From Bdellovibrio sp. ArHS (GTDB taxonomy: Bacteria; Bdellovibrionota; Bdellovibrionia; Bdellovibrionales; Bdellovibrionaceae): DNA of 64,000 nt. The notes below the pieces were generated by a model. That model worked only from the letters and a program-made list of their open reading frames with translations. It had not been told where the DNA came from and did no database searches. A program made the translations under genes and the position numbers. The DNA is taken from positions 124,001 through 188,000 of the forward strand of contig NZ_JTEV01000010.1 of assembly GCF_000786105.1 (NCBI RefSeq), read 5' to 3'. This document shows, in pieces, positions 52,677 to 61,140 of the stretch (within the stretch, counting starts at the first letter, position 1; every line of letters begins with the position of its first letter).

Positions 52677-54308
52677 ATGTTTGAGCTAGAGGAAAATATC
52701 AATATCGGAGCGAATATCAAGGTGGTCGGTGTTGGTGGCGGCGGTAGTAATGCCGTAACAACAATGATCGAATCTAACATGTCCGGTGTTGAGTTCATCG
52801 TTGCCAACACAGATATCCAAGCATTGAACGCAAATAAAGCTCCTAACAAAATTCAGTTGGGTCTTGATTTGACGAAAGGTTTGGGCGCAGGAGCAAACCC
52901 AGATGTGGGTCGCCGAGCTGCGATTGAGTCATATAATGAGATTGTTGAGAAATTGGAAGGCGCGGACATGGTGTTCGTCACTGCGGGTATGGGTGGCGGA
53001 ACAGGCACAGGTGGCGCTCCGATTGTTGCGAAGATTGCGCGCGAACTTGGCGCTTTGACAATTGGTGTGGTCACTAAGCCCTTCCTGTTTGAAGGTAAAA
53101 AACGCGGTAAACACGCTGAAGGCGGTTTGCAGGAACTTAAAGAGAACGTAGATACTTTGATCGTTATTCCGAATCAAAAGCTACTTTCCATCGCTGCGGA
53201 AAAAACGCCTCTTCTTGAGACCTTCAAAAAAGCCGACGAAGTTCTTCTTCAGGCTGTCAAAGGGATCTCTGACCTTATCAATATCCGCGGTCTGATCAAC
53301 CTGGACTTTGCTGATATCCGTACGGTGATGTCTTCTAAAGGTATCGCAATCATGGGTACTGGCGCTGCAAAAGGTGAAAACCGTGCGGTTGAGGCGGCAA
53401 CAGCGGCGATTTCTTCTCCACTTCTTGAAAATGTTAAAATTGATGGCGCTACGGGCATCATCGTTAACATCACGGGTGGTTCAGATCTTTCTCTATATGA
53501 AGTGAACGAGGCGACGACTCTTATCACTGAAGCAGCTCATGAGGATGCGGAAATCATCTTCGGTGCGGTTATCGATGATAACATGGGTGACGAGGTTCGT
53601 GTAACTGTGATCGCCACAGGTTTTGATTCTCACGATGTCAAACTTGTGAACGATATGGCGCAAGTAAATCAAATGCAGAATTTCTTGAACCAACAGGCGA
53701 CGGCTCAATTCGGCGGAATGAACATGATGCCGCAAATGCCACAGATGCCGCAAATGCCGGTGATGCCACAAATGCCGCAGATGCCACAATTCCAAATGCC
53801 GCAAATGCCGACAATGCCACAGATGCCACAAGCTCCACAGCAAGCAGCGCCTGTTGAATTGCCGCCAATTGCGACTGTTCAATCTCATGTGATGAATTTT
53901 ACCCAGCCACAACAGGAGGGTCCCTCGGTAACTGAGACGGTTGTAATTCCTCCAGTAGCTCCAGTGACTCCTCAAGTGGCTCAACAAGCTGCTCAAAACA
54001 TGATGGTTCAGCAGGCTCAGCCACAACAGCAAGAGGTGGCAACACCGATTCAGCCACAAGTTGAAACAACGGTGTCTCCACGAGATATGTTGTTGGCGAA
54101 AGCTCGCGCTTTTAAAGAAAGCCAAGACTTGAAAGCTCGTCATAACAACCCTGAACAGTTGTCTATGAACGTAGACCATGAACAGCAATCTTTGGAAGAA
54201 GCGCGCCGCATGGCTCGTGAAGTTTTGAGTTCTCCATTCTCTAGCCAAAATCTTGAAGTACCGGCGTTCATTCGCAAGAAACAAGGTTTTGATTTGAATA
54301 AAGAATAG
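52677..54308 (+). CDS. ftsZ: Cell-division GTPase FtsZ with long Met-Pro-Gln-rich linker
   Basis: FtsZ (543 aa) is the tubulin homologue that forms the Z-ring. The GTPase core (about 1-320) has [10 protein letters not shown], the tubulin signature [21 protein letters not shown] and the T7 loop region [12 protein letters not shown]. The remaining 220 residues are low-complexity. Residues 351-385 are MPQ/MPT/MPV triplets, followed by Gln/Pro/Ala/Val-rich sequence and a charged helix-like stretch. The C-terminal peptide [12 protein letters not shown] matches the conserved FtsA/ZipA-binding tail. E. coli FtsZ has 383 aa, so the linker is unusually long. GGGGAGGG precedes the ATG, and the stop overlaps the next start by one base. 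Confidence 0.97.
   Translation: MFELEENINIGANIKVVGVGGGGSNAVTTMIESNMSGVEFIVANTDIQALNANKAPNKIQLGLDLTKGLGAGANPDVGRRAAIESYNEIVEKLEGADMVFVTAGMGGGTGTGGAPIVAKIARELGALTIGVVTKPFLFEGKKRGKHAEGGLQELKENVDTLIVIPNQKLLSIAAEKTPLLETFKKADEVLLQAVKGISDLINIRGLINLDFADIRTVMSSKGIAIMGTGAAKGENRAVEAATAAISSPLLENVKIDGATGIIVNITGGSDLSLYEVNEATTLITEAAHEDAEIIFGAVIDDNMGDEVRVTVIATGFDSHDVKLVNDMAQVNQMQNFLNQQATAQFGGMNMMPQMPQMPQMPVMPQMPQMPQFQMPQMPTMPQMPQAPQQAAPVELPPIATVQSHVMNFTQPQQEGPSVTETVVIPPVAPVTPQVAQQAAQNMMVQQAQPQQQEVATPIQPQVETTVSPRDMLLAKARAFKESQDLKARHNNPEQLSMNVDHEQQSLEEARRMAREVLSSPFSSQNLEVPAFIRKKQGFDLNKE
53727..53831 (+). repeat. In-frame ATGCCRCAR triplet repeats in ftsZ
   Basis: Nine-base units encoding Met-Pro-Gln, with variants for Val, Thr and Phe-Gln, fill 105 nt of the linker of ftsZ. 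Third-position changes (CCG/CCA, CAA/CAG) show some age, but the units remain similar enough for slippage to change copy number between strains. Confidence 0.9.
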
Positions 54309-55057
54309 TGGAAGCCTGGTTTTTATCTGATATTCACTTAAAATCCGCCGAAGAGCGCAATGGGAAAATCCTGTTGCGCTTTTTGCGTTCTTTGCTGCAA
54401 CAAGACCCTTCGCAGATTCATCTTTTCATGCTGGGGGATATCTTTGATTTGTGGGTGGGTGGTCATACCTATTTTGCCAACAAGTTTCCGGAACTGATGC
54501 AGGCTTTAAAAGATCTTCGCAAGGCGGGGGCTCGAATCACCTACATTGAAGGAAATCACGATGTGCACGTCGAGGGTTTCTTTCAAAAAAAACTGGGTGT
54601 GGAAGTTCATGTTGAAGCTCAGTATTACAATTTGGATGGTCTTACTGTGCGTTGCGAGCACGGGGATTTAATCAATCTTGCCGATGAAAAGTATCTGAAG
54701 TATCGCAGCCTTATTCGCAATCCCTATATCAAGCCTCTGGGAAATATTCTTCCCGGTAAGTTTTGGGATCATATTGGGAACAAGGCCAGTCAGCGCAGCC
54801 GTCAGCGCAGCGGCCATTATCGCGCGACCAATGAAGATCAGCTAGTGCACATGATCCGTACTCACACCGAGAAGGCGTACAAGGAAAAGCCATTCGATAT
54901 TATCATCTCTGGCCACATGCACGTTTTTGATGACCATATCGAGGATATTCAGGGACGAAAAGTGCGCACCATCAATCTGGGATCTTGGTTTGAAGAGAAA
55001 GTAAAAATCTTTCGAATCAAAGACGGCAAAGCGGATTGGGTGTATATAGAGTCCTGA
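54308..55057 (+). CDS. lpxH: UDP-2,3-diacylglucosamine diphosphatase-like phosphoesterase
   Basis: A 249-aa calcineurin-like metallophosphoesterase of the LpxH type, which cleaves UDP-2,3-diacylglucosamine to lipid X in lipid A synthesis. Metal motifs: FLSDIHL, MLGDIFDLWVGG, EGNHDVH, CEHGDLINL and SGHMHVFDD. It begins at GTG, overlapping the ftsZ stop by one base, so it is translated with ftsZ. Assignment to LpxH rather than another phosphoesterase rests on motif layout and size (E. coli LpxH is 240 aa). Confidence 0.83.
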   Translation: MEAWFLSDIHLKSAEERNGKILLRFLRSLLQQDPSQIHLFMLGDIFDLWVGGHTYFANKFPELMQALKDLRKAGARITYIEGNHDVHVEGFFQKKLGVEVHVEAQYYNLDGLTVRCEHGDLINLADEKYLKYRSLIRNPYIKPLGNILPGKFWDHIGNKASQRSRQRSGHYRATNEDQLVHMIRTHTEKAYKEKPFDIIISGHMHVFDDHIEDIQGRKVRTINLGSWFEEKVKIFRIKDGKADWVYIES

Positions 55058-55060
55058 GTT

Positions 55061-55765
55061 TTACCTACCGTTGGTCGAACAATAGAAACCTTCAAGGTTC
55101 ATATTCAGTTCAGGCTCCTGCTCACACCAGGCCTCGTCCAAGGAAAGACGTTGTTTTTTCGCGTGGCCTAGCAGGATCGTCATTTTCAGATAAGTAGGCG
55201 TCAGAGTCTCGCGAATTTTAAAGACCACGTTTGGATAGGGTTTGCGAGGGTTGCCGGCTTCGTATCCTCGTGCGCAAAGTTCTTCGCGCACGGACTGTCT
55301 GACGGTTTTATAGGTTCCAGCCCACAGCCCCCAAAGACCCGCCAGATAACCCGTACGATCTTCACCGACCGTGCAATGGAAATAAATACTTTTGTTGTTC
55401 TGAAGAGCTTTTTCAATGGTGCGAAGAGCCTGAATCGTCATCTGGCAGGAAGATTTAAAATCATGCAGATCCTTCCAAAGAAATGGAATGTGAGTGATGT
55501 CATTCTGAGCCAGTCCCAGGCTTTGCAAAGTCAAAATCTGTTTTGCAACTTCGCCCTTGGTTTCGTTTTTGAAAATCAAAAATTCTTCGACTCCTAAAGC
55601 CAGCAGTTCTGCCATTTGCTTTTTATTAGCGGGAGCTTTGCCGCGAATAACGGCCGCATCACCCGCATTATAGATCACATGCGCATTGGGAATGGAACTT
55701 CCCGGGACAAGCGCATGGGCGGCGGAACTTAAAAAAAGAAAAAGGCAGGCCACAAGTGTTTTCAT
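55061..55765 (-). CDS. Secreted dual-specificity/tyrosine phosphatase-like protein
   Basis: A 234-aa exported protein (signal peptide MKTLVACLFLFLSSAAHA). The Cys-x5-Arg phosphatase signature is in IYFHCTVGEDRTGYLAG (Cys131, Arg137), and WKDLHDF upstream could supply the general-acid loop. It resembles the bacterial tyrosine-phosphatase-like family that includes secreted effectors and phytase-like enzymes. The substrate could be phosphotyrosine, inositol phosphates or lipids. For a predator, release into prey is an attractive idea but is inference. Its stop is 3 nt from the end of the convergent lpxH gene. Confidence 0.82.
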   Translation of the reverse strand: MKTLVACLFLFLSSAAHALVPGSSIPNAHVIYNAGDAAVIRGKAPANKKQMAELLALGVEEFLIFKNETKGEVAKQILTLQSLGLAQNDITHIPFLWKDLHDFKSSCQMTIQALRTIEKALQNNKSIYFHCTVGEDRTGYLAGLWGLWAGTYKTVRQSVREELCARGYEAGNPRKPYPNVVFKIRETLTPTYLKMTILLGHAKKQRLSLDEAWCEQEPELNMNLEGFYCSTNGR

Positions 55766-55836
55766 GGTCCCGTTTATACTGAAAGAGACCTGAAAGTTAA
55801 ACGCCCATAGTAAATAAGTTATTATGCTTTTTCAGA

Positions 55837-55866
55837 ATAAAAAAGGGCTCCCGTGAAGGAGCCCCT
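55837..55866 (-). terminator. Intrinsic terminator after the outer-membrane protein gene
   Basis: On the minus strand GGGGCTCC-TTCAC-GGGAGCCC with a T6 tail (ends ATTCTG), about 30 nt after the outer-membrane protein stop. Confidence 0.85.
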
Positions 55867-55895
55867 AGGTGATCGGACGTGGGAACAAAGTGAGA

Positions 55896-56651
55896 TTAAA
55901 AATTCATTGTATAGCCAATAAGGCCTTGAACGCCTGACATCGTCGTTCTTAGGTCAGAGCCGTCTCTTTCGACCTCAGCGCCGTTGCCACACTGGCTGAC
56001 GCCGGGAATGTCATTACTGGCGGTACAATTGCCACCCGTAGAGACGTTACGTTCAATCGGCATGTAGCGCATGTTTCCTTCCACCGTCAGACAGTGGGTG
56101 TCGGTAAAGCAGAATTCAGCACCGATGCCGCCCATGGCTCCGAAGGCGCTGCCTTTGAAGTCCAGATTTTTTGAGCCTGCGGTCATCGAGCCATTCAAGC
56201 TTCCGTAACCCAAGCCCGTTTGCATGTAGAATTTGATAAAGGAGTTTTCCAGAGGGTAAAGGCGGAAGATGGGGAAGACCGTATAACCAGTCAGCTCGTA
56301 GGAATAAGATCCTGCCGCTCCGGAACCATCCGTTTTTTGCGTAAAATAAGAAGGACGAAGAACCATGGCGTACATCGTGCCGCTGAAGCGATAGCTCCAG
56401 TTGACGTAAAACTCCAACGCCGAACCCATGTTCTTAACGTTCGCAAAGCCATTGTTGGTGGTGTAATCGATAACTCTATTCACGTCATCCTGATCTGCCG
56501 ATACGGTGGAAAGACCGATACCTAAGGCCATGTCACCTGAAAGGCCGCGACTGCCGCCGAAACGTCTTTGTGCATTTGCATCTTGTACGCTGAAAACAGA
56601 GACCGCAAGAACTGTTGAAAGAAAAATTCCAACCTTATTCAACATCTTCAT
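55896..56651 (-). CDS. Outer-membrane beta-barrel protein
   Basis: A protein of about 251 aa with a signal peptide ending SVQDANAQ. The body is Gly/Tyr-rich with alternating strands (GSALEFYVNWSYRFSGTMYAMVLRPSYF, SFIKFYMQTGLGYGSLNGSM, GAMGGIGAEFCFTDTHCLTVEGNMRYMP). It ends MSGVQGLIGYTMNF, with the C-terminal Phe that marks outer-membrane barrels for BAM insertion. It resembles OmpW/OmpA-like small barrels. GGAGGATTCTTT before ATG 56651 sets the start, two codons before another Met. The function is unknown. Confidence 0.8.
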   Translation of the reverse strand: MKMLNKVGIFLSTVLAVSVFSVQDANAQRRFGGSRGLSGDMALGIGLSTVSADQDDVNRVIDYTTNNGFANVKNMGSALEFYVNWSYRFSGTMYAMVLRPSYFTQKTDGSGAAGSYSYELTGYTVFPIFRLYPLENSFIKFYMQTGLGYGSLNGSMTAGSKNLDFKGSAFGAMGGIGAEFCFTDTHCLTVEGNMRYMPIERNVSTGGNCTASNDIPGVSQCGNGAEVERDGSDLRTTMSGVQGLIGYTMNF

Positions 56652-56739
56652 AAAGAATCCTCCTGATTCCCACCGATTTGACTCACTATTAGAATCTTTT
56701 AATCCACACACTGTATGCAACTAACATTATACAAGTTTA

Positions 56740-56767
56740 GGACAAAGGACGGGATCATCTTTTGTCC
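56740..56767. repeat. Inverted repeat between the divergent porin and Nudix genes
   Basis: GGACAAA and TTTGTCC are separated by 14 nt in the 165-nt divergent region. It may be an operator or hairpin, but nothing else supports a function. Confidence 0.3.
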
Positions 56768-56816
56768 AGGGGAGTTATATTGAGACAAAGCTTTCTCGGT
56801 GTGAGACTCTTTTTTA

Positions 56817-57365
56817 ATGAAGCACTTAGAAGAAAAAACGCTGTCGACAAAACAGATTTTCAAAGGCCGATACTTGCGCATCGAGCAGGATCAGGTCCAG
56901 GCACCCGACGGCCGTACGTACACTCGCGAATACATCCTTCATCCAGGCGCGGCTATGATGATTCCGCTTCTTTCCAATGGCAATATCGTGATGATTCATC
57001 AGTATCGGCATGCAGTTAAGCAGGTCTTTTTAGAGTTTCCCGCGGGTAAACGCGATCACAATGAAGAGACATTACTAACCGCACAGCGTGAGCTTTTGGA
57101 AGAAACCGGATATCAAGCCAAGGACTGGAAATTTCTGACCACCATTCATCCTGTTATTGGTTACTCGAACGAGCACATAGATTTATTTCTGGCCCGGGAT
57201 CTGACCGTCACGCAACAAAAGCTGGATCACGGCGAATTTATTGAGGTCGTCGAAGTAAAACCAGAAGACCTCATGCGCCTGGTGCGCGATGGAAAAGTCA
57301 GCGATGTGAAAACCCAGATCGGGGCTTTTTGGCTTGATAAAATTCTTCGCGGGGAGTGGAATTAG
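56817..57365 (+). CDS. Nudix hydrolase (ADP-ribose pyrophosphatase-like)
   Basis: A 182-aa Nudix enzyme. The complete Nudix box GKRDHNEETLLTAQRELLEETGY fits Gx5Ex7REUxEExGU (shown here in two pieces: GKRDHNE and RELLEETGY). MIHQYRHAVKQVFLEFPAGK and HPVIGYSNEHIDLFLARDL are typical of the ADP-ribose pyrophosphatase group, which hydrolyses ADP-ribose and similar nucleoside diphosphates. The aconitase gene starts 15 nt downstream, so they share a transcript. The link between the two functions is not obvious. Confidence 0.9.
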   Translation: MKHLEEKTLSTKQIFKGRYLRIEQDQVQAPDGRTYTREYILHPGAAMMIPLLSNGNIVMIHQYRHAVKQVFLEFPAGKRDHNEETLLTAQRELLEETGYQAKDWKFLTTIHPVIGYSNEHIDLFLARDLTVTQQKLDHGEFIEVVEVKPEDLMRLVRDGKVSDVKTQIGAFWLDKILRGEWN

Positions 57366-57380
57366 GACGGGGGACGTCCT

Positions 57381-60056
57381 ATGCACATTCAATCAAAAGA
57401 CAGTTTTAAAACCAAAGAAACTCTTCAGGTCGGAAACGCATCCTACACGATCTATAATCAACAAAAGATTTCTCATCCGAATTTAAAAAAGCTTCCGGTG
57501 TCGATGAAGGTTTTGCTTGAAAATCTTCTGCGCCATGAAGATTCCTTGCATGTGACGAAGGAAGATATTGAGTCTTTTTTAAGTCTGGACCCCAAATCTC
57601 TTCTGCGTGAAATTTCTTTTTTTCCAGCGCGGGTTCTGATGCAGGACTTCACCGGTGTTCCGGCCGTCGTGGATCTGGCGGCGATGCGAGACGCTATGAA
57701 AAATCTGGGCGGAGATCCCAAGAAGATCAATCCTCTGGTTCCTGTCGATCTCGTGATTGACCACTCGGTGATGGTGGACTCTTTTGGTTCAAGTCGTTCA
57801 TTTGATGAAAACGTCAAAATGGAGTTTGAAAGAAATCACGAGCGCTACGTCTTTCTAAAATGGGGACAGAACGCCTTCCAAAATTTCAAAGTGGTCCCGC
57901 CGGGCACTGGCATCTGCCATCAGGTGAATTTGGAGTACATTGGTAAAACCGTGTGGAATTCCCATGGGCACGCATTCCCAGACACGTTGGTCGGGACAGA
58001 CAGCCATACGACGATGATCAACGGCCTTTCTGTTTTAGGTTGGGGTGTTGGTGGCATCGAAGCCGAAGCAGTGATGCTAGGTCAACCGTTAAGCATGTTG
58101 ATTCCCGAAGTGATTGGCTTCCGCTTGCACGGAAAACTCAAAGAAGGTGCGACGGCCACGGATTTGGTTTTGGTGATCACCCAAATGCTTCGTAAAAAAG
58201 GCGTGGTTGGTAAGTTTGTTGAATTCTTCGGCTCGGGACTGGCGACGATGCCTTTGGCGGATCGGGCGACGATTGCGAATATGGCCCCCGAATATGGAGC
58301 CACTTGCGGCTTCTTCCCGGTCGATGAAGAGACAATCAAGTATTTGCGTTTATCGGGTCGACCCCAAGAAACTATTGCTTTGGTTGAAAGTTATGCGAAG
58401 GCGACCGGCTTGTGGCGCTCTGAAGAGAACGAAAAGCACTACTTCTTTCAGGATATTTTAGATCTCGATCTTTCCACCGTCGAACCGTCACTGGCAGGGC
58501 CGAAGCGTCCTCAAGACCGTGTTGTACTTTCGGGTGCACAAAAAGATTTTCAAACTCAACTTGTGACAGGCTTTCAGGTTGCAGAAAATATGACCTCGAA
58601 AGAAAAGTCACAGATGGTCGTGGAAGGTGCTGACTACACAGTGGGACATGGAGACGTAGTTATCGCTGCGATCACAAGTTGTACGAATACGTCCAACCCC
58701 TCTGTGATGATTGGTGCAGGCCTGGTTGCCAAAAAAGCTGTTGAAAAAGGTCTGCAAGTGAAGCCTTGGGTAAAAACCTCTTTGGCACCGGGATCTCAGG
58801 TGGTGACGGACTATCTAGAGAAATCGGGGGTCCAAAAGTATCTCGATCAATTGGGCTTTAATCTTGTGGGCTATGGTTGCACGACTTGCATTGGAAATTC
58901 CGGTCCTCTGCCTGCGCCGATTGCAACGGCCGTGGAAAAAGGCAATTTGGTTGTGGCCTCGGTGCTTTCGGGGAATAGAAACTTTGAAGGTCGCATTAAT
59001 CCTCATGTGAAAGCCAACTATCTGGCGTCACCGATGCTTGTGGTGGCCCATGCCTTGGCCGGTAGTATGCACGTGGATATTACTAAAGATCCAGTCGGCC
59101 AAGATAAAGCCGGGCAGCCGGTGTATCTCAAAGATATCTGGCCGAGTAATCAGGAGATCCAAGATCTTGTGAATAAGACTGTGGAAACTAAAATGTTTGA
59201 TTCCCGCTACGGCAACGTCTTCGCGGGAACTGACGACTGGAAAAAAATCAATACGACATCATCACAGACCTATTCCTGGGATGAAAGCACGTACATTAAA
59301 AATCCTCCTTATTTTGTCGGCATGACGATGACACCTGAAAAGATGACAGATGTAAAAGGGGCGCGAGTTCTGGCCATCCTCGGGGATTCAATTACCACGG
59401 ATCATATTTCTCCAGCGGGCAGTATAAAAAAAGATTCTCCAGCGGGTCGTTATCTGATCGGCAAAGGCGTCGCTCCTCAGGACTTTAACTCATATGGTTC
59501 GCGCCGGGGAAATGACGATGTGATGGTGCGGGGGACCTTCGCCAATATCCGCATTAAAAATGAAATGCTGGGGGGCTTGGTCGAAGGAGGTATGACTAAG
59601 CATATTCCGACTGGGGAAGTGCTAGCGATCTACGATGCTTCGATGAAATATCAGGCGGAAAAAACTCCATTGGTAGTGGTCGCAGGGAAGGAATATGGAA
59701 CTGGATCGTCGCGCGACTGGGCCGCAAAGGGCACACGTCTTTTAGGTATTAAAGCGGTGATTGCGGAAAGTTTTGAGCGCATCCATCGTTCAAACTTAAT
59801 CGGGATGGGTGTTCTTCCTCTGCAATTCCATCCGGGCACGGATCGTAAGACACTTAATCTGGACGGCACCGAAGTTCTGGATATTGTCGGCATCGAAGGC
59901 GGCATGAAGGCGCAACAGGATTTGACTGTTAAAATTACCCGCGCTAGTGGTCAGACGGAAGAGATCAAGGTTCGCTCGCGGATCGATACTGCCGTCGAGT
60001 TAGAGTACTACAAAAATGGCGGAATTCTTCACTACGTTCTTCGTAAGCTGACATAA
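57381..60056 (+). CDS. acnA: Aconitate hydratase A
   Basis: Aconitase (891 aa, same length as E. coli AcnA) isomerises citrate to isocitrate in the TCA cycle. The [4Fe-4S] ligands are Cys in [15 protein letters not shown] and the pair in [14 protein letters not shown]. Other family motifs: [66 protein letters not shown] and [16 protein letters not shown]. Bacterial AcnA apo-protein can also bind mRNA; nothing here tests that. It ends at a strong terminator. Confidence 0.97.
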   Translation: MHIQSKDSFKTKETLQVGNASYTIYNQQKISHPNLKKLPVSMKVLLENLLRHEDSLHVTKEDIESFLSLDPKSLLREISFFPARVLMQDFTGVPAVVDLAAMRDAMKNLGGDPKKINPLVPVDLVIDHSVMVDSFGSSRSFDENVKMEFERNHERYVFLKWGQNAFQNFKVVPPGTGICHQVNLEYIGKTVWNSHGHAFPDTLVGTDSHTTMINGLSVLGWGVGGIEAEAVMLGQPLSMLIPEVIGFRLHGKLKEGATATDLVLVITQMLRKKGVVGKFVEFFGSGLATMPLADRATIANMAPEYGATCGFFPVDEETIKYLRLSGRPQETIALVESYAKATGLWRSEENEKHYFFQDILDLDLSTVEPSLAGPKRPQDRVVLSGAQKDFQTQLVTGFQVAENMTSKEKSQMVVEGADYTVGHGDVVIAAITSCTNTSNPSVMIGAGLVAKKAVEKGLQVKPWVKTSLAPGSQVVTDYLEKSGVQKYLDQLGFNLVGYGCTTCIGNSGPLPAPIATAVEKGNLVVASVLSGNRNFEGRINPHVKANYLASPMLVVAHALAGSMHVDITKDPVGQDKAGQPVYLKDIWPSNQEIQDLVNKTVETKMFDSRYGNVFAGTDDWKKINTTSSQTYSWDESTYIKNPPYFVGMTMTPEKMTDVKGARVLAILGDSITTDHISPAGSIKKDSPAGRYLIGKGVAPQDFNSYGSRRGNDDVMVRGTFANIRIKNEMLGGLVEGGMTKHIPTGEVLAIYDASMKYQAEKTPLVVVAGKEYGTGSSRDWAAKGTRLLGIKAVIAESFERIHRSNLIGMGVLPLQFHPGTDRKTLNLDGTEVLDIVGIEGGMKAQQDLTVKITRASGQTEEIKVRSRIDTAVELEYYKNGGILHYVLRKLT

Positions 60057-60064
60057 AGTTCGCT

Positions 60065-60094
60065 GGCAGCCCATTCACCGGGCTGCCTTTTTAT
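60065..60094 (+). terminator. Intrinsic terminator after acnA
   Basis: GGCAGCCC-ATTCACC-GGGCTGCC followed by T5-A-TT, starting nine bases after the acnA stop. Confidence 0.9.
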
Positions 60095-60286
60095 TCCTAA
60101 ATTCCTCTAAAAATCGCTCCCAAGTAAAAATTACCTGTAGAACTTCTTAGCGAAAAAGCCCTCTGTCGGGTGGAAACGAAAGCCCCCTTTGCCTGTAGTG
60201 TGTTTACTTTTGCTTTGAAAGTTGAAACCGTTGGCAGGGTATTTGCTGTTCTGTTTTCGTCTTTTTATTTTTAGAACGGAGAAATT

Positions 60287-61084
60287 ATGAACTTTATGAA
60301 GTATGGCGCTATCGTTATGACGATGGTGGTCTCTCAAACAGCGTCGGCCTCTTTCTGGGGAAAAGTTAAAAACGCATTTAACGATTGTAAGTATACCGAG
60401 CAGGAATACGCCGAAACAGTGGCTTTTGAAAAGCAGATGACAGAAAAATTGCCCGAGCACTTTAAGGGTCGTTTTTCTGAAAGTGACTTTGAAACAAAAC
60501 CTTGGATGCGTGATTTCCGCTATGTGATCGTCGTGAACAAGGCTTCACGCGGTCCAACGGCTCAGACCATGAAAGTTTATGAATACGGTTATCTGATTCA
60601 TGATACGAAAATATCGACAGGTCGTGAAGGTTTTGAACTTCGCCGTAAGAACAAAGTCTGCACAGGTGCGCCACCCAAGTCTTATTGGTCGCAGACCCCA
60701 ACAGGATATTATACTCCAAAGTATTTGTCCGAAGATCATAAATCCAGCTCTTGGGATTCCGACATGCCTTATGCGATCTTCTTCGATATCGAAAACGGTT
60801 TGGCGTTACATCAGGTTCATAGAAACTATGTTGATATGTTAGGGGACCGAGCTTCCGGCGGTTGTATTCGTCAGGATAAAGAGACCGCTGAAAATCTTTT
60901 CTTCCGAGTTAAAGAAACGGAGCGTTCTGTAGTTCCTGCGGTGAATTTGGATGGCACACCAGTTTTGGATGAAAACGGCGATGTGAAATACATTTCTCAG
61001 CAAGAGATGATTCATTCTAAAACGGGTCAGTTGATGAAGTTTAATACCTTCAGTGCGTTGATCATCGTTCAAGACGTTAAATAA
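60287..61084 (+). CDS. L,D-transpeptidase (YkuD family)
   Basis: A 265-aa exported protein (signal ending TASAS) with a YkuD catalytic domain. LALHQVHRN carries the conserved His (175), and GDRASGGCIRQD carries the catalytic Cys193 and Arg195. YVIVVNKASRGPTAQTMKVYEYG is the domain start. These enzymes form 3-3 cross-links, attach proteins or exchange D-amino acids on peptidoglycan. Bdellovibrio is known to use many L,D-transpeptidases during prey invasion. Whether this one works on prey or self is open. CGGAGAAATT before the ATG is a clear ribosome site, and a terminator follows. Confidence 0.88.
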   Translation: MNFMKYGAIVMTMVVSQTASASFWGKVKNAFNDCKYTEQEYAETVAFEKQMTEKLPEHFKGRFSESDFETKPWMRDFRYVIVVNKASRGPTAQTMKVYEYGYLIHDTKISTGREGFELRRKNKVCTGAPPKSYWSQTPTGYYTPKYLSEDHKSSSWDSDMPYAIFFDIENGLALHQVHRNYVDMLGDRASGGCIRQDKETAENLFFRVKETERSVVPAVNLDGTPVLDENGDVKYISQQEMIHSKTGQLMKFNTFSALIIVQDVK

Positions 61085-61103
61085 TTATATTCTACTTTAA
61101 AAT

Positions 61104-61140
61104 AAAAAAAGGCCGGTTTCTCACCGGCCTTTTTTTATTT
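61104..61140. terminator. Bidirectional intrinsic terminator
   Basis: AGGCCGGT-TTCTC-ACCGGCCT flanked by A7 and T7, between the convergent L,D-transpeptidase and oligopeptidase genes. Confidence 0.9.

Noticed and set aside
53493-54284. Long open frame on the minus strand opposite the ftsZ linker, rich in His, Trp, Leu and Arg
   Set aside because: It is the mirror of the MPQ-rich ftsZ codons; composition is an artefact of the repeat and there is no ribosome site.
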